NCBI GenBank assembly: GCA_001600455.1
Contig: BCKC01000001.1
Coordinates: 1,266,441-1,330,440 of the forward strand
Direction of reading: 5' to 3'
From: Endocalyx cinctus
Lineage: Eukaryota; Ascomycota; Sordariomycetes; Amphisphaeriales; Apiosporaceae
DNA: 64,000 nucleotides
The notes under the pieces are model-generated. The model ran no database searches. It saw only the letters and a program-made list of their open reading frames with translations, and had not been told where the DNA came from. The stretch's first letter is position 1. Each line of letters starts with the position of its first letter. Made by a program: the position numbers and the translations under genes. Positions 10,896-20,319 of this stretch are shown here, piece by piece.

Positions 10896-12431
10896 ATTCT
10901 TATATATCTAGAAAAAGTTTATTATTATTATTATTATTCCCTCTCCTTTCATTTTATCTATTGTGATAGCTGCATGATATAAAATAAATCATCAATGGGT
11001 ATGTGATAATGTTAAGTGTATATATATCACTATCTTTCAATATAATTTCAGTACGTAGGTACTGTGAATATCTGAATACTAACATTCATACTACCCACTA
11101 GGGTACTAGTACTTACTACTTGTAAGTATATATGCCTGACGCATTGCTTTAACGAGAACCAACAATGTACCAGGGTTAGGACCATGTCATAATGAATCTT
11201 GGGTAGCTATGGTAATTACATATAAATAACAAATTCTCCTCAGCCAACTACAAGTAACAAAGTTGTATAGAAGTAGTACAGTATACAGACAAAGAGAAAA
11301 AAAAAAAAAAAAAAAAAAAACCGTCACATGTCAGTCAGCATTTTTCTGTGGTTACGAATAAAAAATCAGCAAAATAATATAATACATATCAAAAAATACT
11401 ACTACGAAAAGGTACCTTAAAGTACCATGCTGCCCTTCTTAGATAGAAGGGGAAAACCCGATTTTACTGGTTGTAGAGGACTGCTGTAGACAGTACCTAG
11501 GAGTATGTAGTTGTAGTGTATGTACTGCGGTACGGACAGATAGGTAGACAGGCTGGACCTGACCTGGTTTGTGCTACTACGTTCGATCGAAATTTTATAC
11601 CCCACCGATCCAAAGTCGGTGACCTCACAAGGAGAAACTAGGCTAGAAAGCAAGTGCTAATAAAAATAAAAATAAAGATATTCATTTATTGATTGATTGA
11701 TTGATTTATTTTATCTAAACTACACATATGCGGTATGTTATCTACGGTAGGTACTTAAGTAGCTAAGGTATCTTCCCCATAAACTACGTACATATTACTA
11801 TATTACGTTAGGTTTCACAGCCGATTTACCGCCCACCGCCTTCAAAATCTTCCATTTCAGGTAGAAGTTGGCATGTAACCAACCAACCAGGTAATCCTCA
11901 CAACATCAAGTTCATCTACCCGTAGACCTAAACCCATATTTTAATAGTATAGAGAAAAAAAAATCTTGATCTCTTTGATCTCTTTTTTTTTTCCTAGAGA
12001 ATTTCTATTCTTTCCTCTGTACTAAAGTCTTTTTTGGCTACGAACCAATTCTTTCGGTTTTCTGTTTTAAGATTCTCTTTCTTAAAACTTTTATCCGGTG
12101 CAAAACACATTTCATATTTGATACTATTTTATATTCAACAAAAAAAAAAAAAAAAAAAAAAATCCACCAAAAAGAAAAAAAAGACAGCAGAAAATCATAA
12201 CAAACGACAGAAGAAAAAAAAAATAATAATACAATTTGTGTGCGACGATAGGCTGAATCTTTTACGTATTCAACTAACCGAGCCCCATCGTTTATCCTCC
12301 ATTTTCAATGGTCATTCTATCTTGACCTTCTAACTTCTCACTGATCCAAGATTGCCAAACGAATATCTTTATAAAAAAAAGGTCGTCTGGCAAAACATTT
12401 TAATTACCCCTCGCATTTCTGCCGGCCTTCC

Positions 12432-12575
12432 ATGAGCCCAGTAGACTTGCTACGCTTCCTTTCCAAGCCCGCAAAGTATGTAAAATCAACCTATCAATTC
12501 TTTTTTTTTTTTTTTTTTTTTTTTTTTCCCTCCCTTCCCTCTCGCTCTCTCTACCGACTCCAACAAAAAACCTGA
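12432..12575 (+). other. Candidate upstream open reading frame in spe2 leader
   Basis: An ATG at 12432 opens a 47-codon frame beginning MSPVDLLRFLSKPAK and ending at TGA 12573-12575. It runs through the 27-T tract as nine phenylalanine codons. A GTATGT at 12477 could instead be a leader-intron donor that removes the poly-T. Whether it lies in the transcript is unknown. Upstream frames control AdoMetDC translation in mammals and plants, so it is recorded, but similarity to those peptides is not seen. Confidence 0.25.
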
Positions 12576-12867
12576 GCATGTTTGCGTGTATGTAGCTAAC
12601 CCATCACCGCTTCACAGACCTAGGTAACACCCAATTTATAGTAACATCACAAGAGGTCATTCTAGCTGCCGTTTGATAGCACTAGCCTTTCCTCTTCTTT
12701 TGTTTAAATCTCCGTCTTCTTTTTTCGACCATAATTGCAGATATCCTCGTCTGCTAGGTCCGATACTCTACCATAGGTATCGGTTTCTGACAGAACGAGG
12801 TTCTAAATCACTGTTCACGATTCCTTCGATCAAGGACATATATCTTCCTCTTCGAGGCCGACCTCCC

Positions 12868-12891
12868 TAACGTCCCCTTTGTGAGACGTTA
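12868..12891 (+). promoter_or_regulatory. Stem-loop 1 in spe2 leader
   Basis: TAACGTC (12868-12874) pairs perfectly with GACGTTA (12885-12891) across a 10-nt loop, about 240 nt before the spe2 start codon. Confidence 0.4.
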
Positions 12892-12915
12892 AGCTATCAA
12901 ATCCATACCATTGCT

Positions 12916-12930
12916 GCTGGCGAAGCCAGC
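12916..12930 (+). promoter_or_regulatory. Stem-loop 2 in spe2 leader
   Basis: GCTGGC, loop GAA, GCCAGC: a perfect 6-bp GC-rich stem with a 3-nt loop, 25 nt after stem-loop 1. Confidence 0.4.
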
Positions 12931-12967
12931 CTCTATACCTTCTTTCCCATCTGTGGGCCTACTCTCT

Positions 12968-12993
12968 CAAACGAACACCGCAAGGTTCGTTTG
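12968..12993 (+). promoter_or_regulatory. Stem-loop 3 in spe2 leader
   Basis: CAAACGAAC (12968-12976) pairs perfectly with GTTCGTTTG (12985-12993) across loop ACCGCAAG, about 140 nt before the start codon. It is the longest of the three stems (9 bp). Confidence 0.45.
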
Positions 12994-13132
12994 GGTGGCA
13001 GTCAGCGCTCCGCAGCAGCTACAGCTTCTTATTCTGCAGCTTTGCCCCTGATATCCTGATCTTCAAAAACAAAGAAAGTATCTCTCGTCATTCTTCCGGT
13101 GCCGTTCTCGCACGTCGTATTTTCAAACGGAG

Positions 13133-14790
13133 ATGGTCAACCTTACGATCCCAACTGATTATACTTTCTCGCCATCTGAGGGTACGCCCCATTTGACGAT
13201 CAATCATGATATCGCTGCAGATTTAGATTCGACCAACGCCTTCGAGGGTAAGTTTTCGCTTTGGGAGCGTCGTTCTATTTCCGCGCAACGTGCTAAATTA
13301 TCCGTTATCTCTCAGGGCCCGAAAAGCTTCTCGAGGTATGGTTCGCTCCGACCCCCGAGGCTATACCTGCCGGCGTCAAGCCCAACGGTCTTAAAGCCGT
13401 CTCGAGCGAAACTTGGGTGGGGATGCTCGACATGGTCAATTGCAAGATCCTCTCCGTTCTCGGGGCCGAGGATATGGATGCCTACCTGCTTTCTGAATCC
13501 AGCATGTTCGTCTTCCCCCACAAGCTCATCCTGAAGACGTGCGGCACCACGACTCTACTCCTCGGCCTTCACAGGCTCCTGCGGATCGCTGCCGAGCATG
13601 CCGGCTTCCCCTTTCGAAACGCCAAGTCTCTAGAAGATATTCACGCCGCCGCTTCGCCCTATCGCGTCTTCTATTCTCGCAAGAACTTTCTCTTCCCCCA
13701 TAAGCAGCATGGTCCTCATCGCAGCTGGAAGCAGGAAGTCAAGTACCTCGACGACATGTTTGAAGGCGGCAGCGCTTATATGGTCGGCAAGATGAACGGT
13801 GATCATTGGTACCTGTATATTACCTCTCCAGATACCGCCTTGACGCCGCCGCGTACTCCCGAGCTTGAAAGATCCGGCGCTCCGCGGACCAGCACGTTCC
13901 GAGTCCCCACGATGCCGGCGTGCAGTTTCGATAGCGGGTTGGAGAATAATGATGAAACTCTGGAAATTTTGATGACGGACCTGGACCCGGAGAATGCGAA
14001 GCAGTTTTATCTGGAACACGCGAGTGCGGTCGCGCGTACCAATTACTCTCCGCAACTCCGGGCGGCTCGTCAGGTTACCGCCGATAACCTCGGCGATTTA
14101 TCCGCCAGTACCATCACGATAAAGACGAACAGCACCGTTGATAGTTACAACGACGATGCTCTCGATGTGTTCGATAACGGTAGCGACTCTGATCTCTATA
14201 GCTCTCACACTCCCTTGTCCGAACCTGTTGGTGCGGAGACGATGACGAGCGAAGGTCATTCGTTGGGTACCGTGGTATCCAATTCCTGCGGGTTATCCGA
14301 CGTTTACCCGACCTCCAAGTACCCCGATGCCCGCATCGATGCGTACTTTTTCAACCCCTGCGGCTTTTCCGCAAACGGCATTGTACCTGCGGCTCGTAAG
14401 CACGACCAGGAGGGTAGCACCAAATCGACGCACTACTTTACTGTTCACGTGACACCCGAGCCAATCTGCTCATTCGCCTCGTTTGAGACCAATGTTCCAG
14501 GGGGGCAAGACGGACGTGAGACCTCTGAGATCATCGAACATGTGGTCGAAATCTTCAAACCTGGCAGATTCAGTGTTACTCTCTTTGAGGCTAAGGCTGC
14601 TACTCAAGCCATCGGTGGTGACAACTCATCGGTTGTGCTTCCTCATCGCAAGCGCATGGAGAAAATTAAGGGATACAGACGTATGGACCGAATTGTTCAC
14701 GACTTTGACGACTACGAGCTTGTGTTCCGTTTCTACGAACGTGAGGATTGGACTGGCGGAAGCGGTGTTCGAGTTGGTGAAGATATGTAA
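13133..14790 (+). CDS. spe2: S-adenosylmethionine decarboxylase proenzyme
   Basis: Two exons, 13133-13247 and 13316-14790, joined over a 68-nt intron (GTAAGT...CTCAG), give 529 aa. The enzyme makes decarboxylated AdoMet, the aminopropyl donor for spermidine and spermine, in the cytosol. Family marks are FEGPEKLLEVWF across the splice junction, the self-cleavage site LSESSMFVF (predicted cut between Glu99 and Ser100, leaving a pyruvoyl group on Ser100), KTCGTTTLL with catalytic Cys114, and the later TVHVTPE block that precedes the second half of the fold. Length is normal for filamentous fungi, which carry longer variable linkers than the animal enzyme (here around residues 210-330). Three perfect stem-loops and a candidate upstream frame precede it, so translational control is possible. 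It is followed on the same strand by an unrelated secreted-protein gene. Confidence 0.95.
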
Positions 14791-15781
14791 AGTTGGAAAG
14801 CCGTTGAATGCCCGTTTCAACCCAACTATGCCACAATCATTTATTAGGCTATGTCAGACGACATTTTGAATTAGCAAACAAGACAGAAAAGAAATTGGAC
14901 CAAGACTTTGTCAAACGATAGATTTCTCACCTATATACACTCTTTTATTTGGATATGTACCTACCACATGTCCTCATCTTCAAGAAAAATACGATCACTC
15001 TTGGATAGCTTAAACCTATGATACTCTACGGTGTCTTATTCTTGACCTGGTCGTTGCGCCACCTTGCATCAATCTTATTAGGTTACCAATGCCTAATTGC
15101 AAAAGGAATACATACAGCAGCCTCAATTCGTATGGTAAGGATCATACCGAAGTAGTACTAATGAAAATGTGCCATACTGTGCCGAGTACGTAGTTTCCTG
15201 GAATAAACGAGAGCGGACGAGACTGATATGCCTCCAGATACAGTCATATGAAGTAAAGTTCGAACGGATAATCCCTGGGCCAACCCGGCGGTATACATGT
15301 CCTTAATAATGCGAATATACGTGCATGGTAACGCTGAGCTGTTTTCTCGCGTCCATATGGCGAGATCTCAATATATAGCTACACGCAATTAGGATCGTTG
15401 TGCTACCTCTATGAAAGACGTTCGAAACGAGTCTTCGGATAGGTAGCTAGAGAGATACTGAGCTCATTTAATTTCTTTACTTATTGAAGTCTTTCGAGTT
15501 ACGTGTTTCATCGATTATCGTACCATTCATGCTTTTCGTACGCAAGCTCCATCATCGATTCTAACTCGTTGTTAATCACCTTTTGAGATATTAAAAAAAG
15601 GGATATAAAAGAGTATGCTATTATAGACTTTTTTTGACGTCTCTACTTCGACACGCACTTACTCTCCCGTCTGTATCTTCCCAAACCGTGCCTATATTTG
15701 TCTTTTTTTTTTTTCGAAAAAACACGAACATCAAATTCACGACAAACTTGGTTAAGTTAACTCTCGTCCTCTGGATAAATA
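14791..15781. other. Intergenic
   Basis: About 1 kb without a gene. It holds the spe2 3' flank and the promoter of the small secreted protein, with a TATA-like site near its right end. Confidence 0.55.
15604..15611 (+). promoter_or_regulatory. TATA-like element upstream of small secreted protein gene
   Basis: TATAAAAG, about 170 bp before the start codon and followed by a pyrimidine-rich stretch. Position and sequence fit a TATA box; the transcription start is not known. Confidence 0.4.
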
Positions 15782-16453
15782 ATGAAGTTCGCAAGTCTGT
15801 TCCTGCTGGCGACGACAGCCGCGGCTAGTCCCAGACTACTCTTCAGCAGCGATGACAGCTACGAAAACGAGGCGTCGGTCCTTCGAAGGCAGGACGAGAC
15901 GGGCGATACGATGGATCTGTACCTCTGCTCCAACCCCGACTTTAACGACGACTGCCCGACCTGCGCGTGCGAGAGCTTAGCCAACCTCACGATCGCTCTA
16001 GGGTATAGCGGTCCGCCATGTTGTATGTTTTTTTTTTTTTTTTTTCATAATAATAAATTATTAAATACTCTACTTCATAAATTATACTAATAATCGATTT
16101 CTTTTTTCTTTATTTCTTTAGACCTCCTTCCAAATGATCTACGCGTGGGAAATCCCCAGGGCGTATCTTCGGCGAAGTCGTATTCGGGGTGGAACTGTAC
16201 GCTTTACGAGTGAGTTTCTTCTAGTTCCCCTTCTCCTTCTCCCCCCTCCTCCTTTCAAACGCTATCAAGAGTTATGACCGGGGTGAAAAGAGAGAGATAG
16301 CTGATAACTCCTTAAAGCAATAACATGTGCATCATAGACGGCCCAAACAGCTACTTCACCATTCCCCCGGGTCCTCCTGGAGCGATCACGCTAGGTTCTT
16401 TCGACGATAGGGCCGTTTCCTACCAGTGCTTCGAGCTTATGGTCATGTCATAA
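15782..16453 (+). CDS. Small secreted cysteine-rich protein (crystallin-like / effector-like)
   Basis: Three exons, 15782-16022, 16122-16209 and 16318-16453, join in frame to 154 aa. Donors are GTATGT and GTGAGT, and the first intron contains a poly-T run. Residues 1-16 (MKFASLFLLATTAAAS) form a typical signal peptide, followed by an acidic stretch and LRRQ, a plausible Kex2-like cleavage region. The mature part has eight cysteines in the order LC, DDC, PTC, AC, PPC, NC, MC, QC, ending in a FDDRAVSYQC block. This pattern (C...F..DC...C.NL...GWNC.LY...C...FDDRA.SY.C) recurs in small fungal secreted proteins thought to adopt a beta/gamma-crystallin-like fold. It probably acts outside the cell; an effector role is a guess. 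Confidence 0.8.
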
Positions 16454-18026
16454 AAAGGGTGGACATGCCCATCAAACACCGTTGTACGTGATCAGATCAA
16501 AACGCAGTATAATGCGTTAGAGCTACACATACTTGTTGACTTGGGGACATTGTGAGATAGTATATGTATGGATTAGAAACGTCAAATGGAGAGGGAATAT
16601 AACGTTGGAGGATCAGGCACGCGTTAGAGAAGGATGAATACGGTTGTTTCACGCGTAGGCAGCAACAAAGCGAGATGTTGCATTTCCTCTCTTACTATTC
16701 TTTTCTTGGCAATCCAATCATGATTTATTTACTTTTTGAAATGAATATCCTGTTTCTCATTTAATCTCGCGAGAAAAAAAAAGATAATTCTGTAATTTTG
16801 TCCGACTTAAAGACTGTTACCATACAGACGAAAGATGGACGTTATTTTAGGAGACGAGTATCGAGCTAGGCTTACTTTACCGTGCACATCGCACATCTCA
16901 TCTAAAAGGGGCAATGGTTCACCAGTTTTCAACCTACTCTACCCGGGGTTGAGTTGCACGACCGGGGAAATGAAGATGTTACTCTCAGAGTAACACCCAG
17001 TAATACCAATCACATATGTGTGCTAACTACTCAAGTAAGTAGTGTGAACTGTTTCTTCTTTACCACCATGCCAACTTGTGCCATAAAATAGGTTGCACGA
17101 CATAGGACGGTTCCTCTCTGCTGGGTCTTCTTCTCCTCGGAATCACCGGATGTAGATGTAGGACAATTACGTGAATCCCGTATTTAAGCGGAATGAGTAA
17201 ATACATCTATACTACTCCGTATACAAAATCAAAATACCCTAGCTCAAGAAGACGGGCGACGGACGAAATAAATAGTAATATCCATCTATACATACGTATC
17301 CAATAGAAGAAGAAAAAGATGAAAAAAAAAAAAATTAGGCAGCTGAATTAATTTTTATATGCATATCCATAAACCGCCGGTTTTTGTCGCGTGCGTTTGA
17401 TTCCCGATTACCGCCGCGGTTCCGCGGGTGCCTAGTTTTTTAGACTTATCGGTATCTACGGAATTACTTCTTCTCACCAATCTCGCCGTCGTGATTTATT
17501 CATACTGTGTCGTGCTTTTGTGTGAATCTTTTTTTTTTCTTTATACTGATGCCTGTTGCCTCGCCAAACATATTTTTCCCCTAGTTGTCAATGTCAATAT
17601 ATTGATTTATATGTTGTTGTTTACTTGGTATTGGCAGTAAGACGCCGGTCATGTATCAATGACCCCTAGAAGAAAGTCTTAGGCTGCCATTTAATGAAAA
17701 AAAAAAAAAAAAAAAAAAAAAAAAACACGAGATGAAGTTTCGAGTGAAAACGGAAAGGTCTTATAAGGATGAGCATCAAATCCATTTATTTATTGATCAA
17801 CGTATCAGATGATTGCCCATGCCGTCGTTTAAATAGAGCACGATATATCCATCGTGACACAGCTTTATCTTCCTGCTCTTCGCTTTGTTCGTCTGGACTT
17901 TACGCCGGGCCTGCATCTCTCTATACTCCCGATTTCTTTGTAGTAAACCGTCAATTGAGTTACTTAACCAATTGAAAATTCTCACTTCTAAGTTTGTCAC
18001 TCAAGAGAATCCGGGCAGCACTGAAG
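16454..18026. other. Intergenic
   Basis: About 1.6 kb, AT-rich, no gene recognised. It includes a 29-A run at 17697-17725 and TACTCCGTATAC at 17213-17224. A 70-codon hydrophobic frame at 17428-17640 looks like chance in T-rich DNA. Confidence 0.55.
17697..17725. repeat. Poly-A tract, 29 bp
   Basis: Uninterrupted run of 29 A, the longest homopolymer I noticed in the window. Confidence 0.9.
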
Positions 18027-19877
18027 ATGCGCGAAATTGTACGTATTTGTTCTCCTTACCCCATCAATTCTCTTCTACTTTACGGTAGATAACTAATCTC
18101 CTGAAATATAATAGATTCATCTCTCGACCGGCCAATGCGTAAGTAGAAACTTTCATCCACGATCTGGTGGTATTGGATAACTTACACAAATTGTTTGGTC
18201 AAAATTATAGGGTAATCAAGTAGGCTCGGCCTTCTGGTACGTCGACAATTCCCACTCTCTATTTTTGCAATGGCTACTTGCAACAAACCCCGTTTGAATG
18301 CTGACTCACTGGCCGAATAGGTCGACCATCGCCGGAGAACATGGCATTGAATCGGACGGGAGGTGTAGCGACGACGCTTCCGAGCTCCAGCGCGCGCGTA
18401 TGGGCGTTTACTTTACCGAAGTACGTTTTTTTCCGTTAACTTCCCCCCGTTTCCCACCCACCCCCTTTTTTTTTTTTTCTCTTGCGCAATCTCTTCTATA
18501 TCCTCTGTTTATCAAAAAAAAAAAAAAAAAAAAAAAACGAACATCCTCTAAACCTTCCTAGGCTTCTCGCGAAAAATACGTCCCCCGCGCGATCCTCGTG
18601 GACCTCGAACCCGGCACGACCGACGCCGTCCGCTCGGGCCCCCTCCGGGACCTCTTCCGTCCCGACAACTACGTATTCGGGCAATCCGGAGCGGGGAACA
18701 ACTGGGCGAAAGGGCACTACACGGAAGGGGCCGAGCTCGTGGAGGAAGTGATGGACGTCGCGCGCCGCGAAGCCGAAGGGTGCGACTGCCTGCAAGGGTT
18801 CCAGATCACCCACTCTCTCGGGGGCGGGACCGGGTCCGGCATGGGTACTCTGCTCCTCTCCAAGATCCGCGAGGAGTTTCCCGACCGCGTCCTCGCGACG
18901 TACTCGGTCGTCCCGTCGCCGCGGGTCTCCGAATCGGTCGTCGAGCCGTACAACGCGACGCTGTCGATGCACCAGCTGGTCGAGAACGCCGACGAGACCT
19001 TCTGCATCGACAACGAGGCGCTGCACGACATCTGCTCGCGCGCGTTGCGGCTGCCGGACCCGAGCCACGTCGACCTCAACCGGCTCATCTCGGCCGTCAT
19101 GTCGGGCGTCTCGACCTCGCTCCGGTTCCCCGGCCAGCTGAACTCGGACCTGCGCAAGCTCGCCGTCAACATGATCCCCTTTCCGCGCCTGCACTTCTTC
19201 ATGGTCGGGTACGCGCCCCTGACGAGCGTCGCGCCCGACGCGAGGGCCTTTCGCCACGTCACGGCCCAGTCCCTGACGCAGCAGCTGTTCGACCCCCGCA
19301 ACATGATGGCCGCTTGCGATTTTAGGAACGGCCGGTTCTTGACTTGTTCGGCTATCTTGTACGTTTTCCTCTCTCTCTCTCTCTCTCTCTTTCTTGCTTT
19401 GGCTTTGACCCCCTTTCCATCTTGATTTTGATTTAAATTACCTACTTATTTACTTACTTACCCCAAACCAGCCGCGGCAACATATCCACCAAAGAAGCCG
19501 AAGAGCAAGTCCGGCTCATGCAAGACCGCAACGCGCCGCACTTCGTATCGTGGATCCCGAGCAACGTGCAGACCTCGCTCTGCGCCGTCCCGCCCCGTCG
19601 GGGCGGGTCCGTCATGGCCGGCACCTTCGTCGGGAACTCGACCGCCTTTCAGGAAGTCCTCAAGCGCGTCGGCGAGCAGTTCGCCAAGATGTTCCGCAGC
19701 CGCGCCTTCCTGCACTGGTACACCAACGAGGGCATGGACGAGATGGAGTTCACCGAGGCCGAGTCCAACCTGAACGACCTCATCGCCGAGTACCAGCAGT
19801 ATCAGGACGCGACCGACGACGATAACGTCGCGGAGGAGTACGAGGAGGAGTTTGTCGGGGAGGAGGGGCAGGAATAA
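18027..19877 (+). CDS. Beta-tubulin, divergent paralogue
   Basis: Six exons (18027-18038, 18115-18138, 18211-18236, 18321-18420, 18562-19358, 19472-19877) give 454 aa starting [17 protein letters not shown]. The tiny first exons are usual for fungal beta-tubulin genes. GTP-binding landmarks are present: the QCGNQ loop, [17 protein letters not shown], and the tubulin signature GGGTGSGMG at 141-149. The C-terminus has FVGNSTA and an acidic tail ending EEGQE. Many positions differ from conserved fungal beta-tubulins, for example LSTGQ for LQTGQ and the run at 29-52, which carries a one-residue insertion. With that offset, the residue equivalent to 167 is tyrosine (ATYSVVPSP) where phenylalanine is usual, while the 198 and 200 equivalents keep Glu and Phe. 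Exons 5 and 6 are very GC-rich. It is likely a second, specialised beta-tubulin gene beside a conventional one elsewhere. Confidence 0.92.
18514..18537. repeat. Poly-A tract in tubulin intron 4
   Basis: 24 A in a row shortly before the acceptor at 18560-18561. A poly-T run lies about 40 bp earlier in the same intron. Confidence 0.85.
19369..19391. repeat. CT microsatellite in tubulin intron 5
   Basis: About eleven CT dinucleotides just after the exon 5 donor. Confidence 0.8.
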
Positions 19878-20319
19878 ATAAGCCTGGAGGTTGACGACAA
19901 TAATATCGAACGTGGATAAACCCGTAACATAACATATTCAAATTGGGGGTTTCCAGGTTCTCAGTTAAGAGATTGCGTTTAGGGTCGGTTTTTTTTAGAA
20001 GTGCAAGGAATCATTGAAGATTGACATTATAGATACAGTTAGGAGAAACAAAATTGCTCATCAACATAGGTACCAAAGTATATTCCATAAAAATCATGAT
20101 ATATTTCCCCGCTCATTGGTATCAAGAACACGAATCCGATTAACCTTTTTTCCCCCTGTAATCAAGATTATAAAACAAACATTACCACTCTGATTAAGGT
20201 ACCTCCAACGAATAAACACTCTAAGTTTGGCCATCAGCCTATATAATACAATCGCTTTCAAAACACAACGGTGGTCAGGGAAAAAAAAATACAATCACGA
20301 CATTAACTGCGAGCTTAGG
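19878..20319. other. Convergent spacer
   Basis: Short AT-rich gap between the stop codons of the tubulin gene and the GTPase-patatin gene. No gene is seen. Confidence 0.6.

Larger units (their letters stand above)
10637..13132. other. Long AT-rich spacer, including the likely spe2 promoter and leader
   Basis: About 2.5 kb without a convincing gene. It holds a CATACCGC repeat, an ATT microsatellite near 10919-10937, a GATT repeat at 11691-11706, a 24-A run at 11297-11320, A-rich stretches near 12140-12230 and a 27-T run at 12501-12527. From about 12400 the sequence becomes pyrimidine-rich, as in fungal leaders. Three perfect stem-loops and one upstream open frame precede spe2 and are listed separately. 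Confidence 0.55.

Noticed and set aside
17428..17640. 70-aa hydrophobic frame
   Set aside because: Built from T-rich DNA, with no start context or relatives recognised.
18496..19304. Long antisense frames (253 and 195 codons) opposite the beta-tubulin exons
   Set aside because: They mirror the very GC-rich tubulin coding sequence, and the longest begins within the poly-A tract of an intron. No family resemblance.
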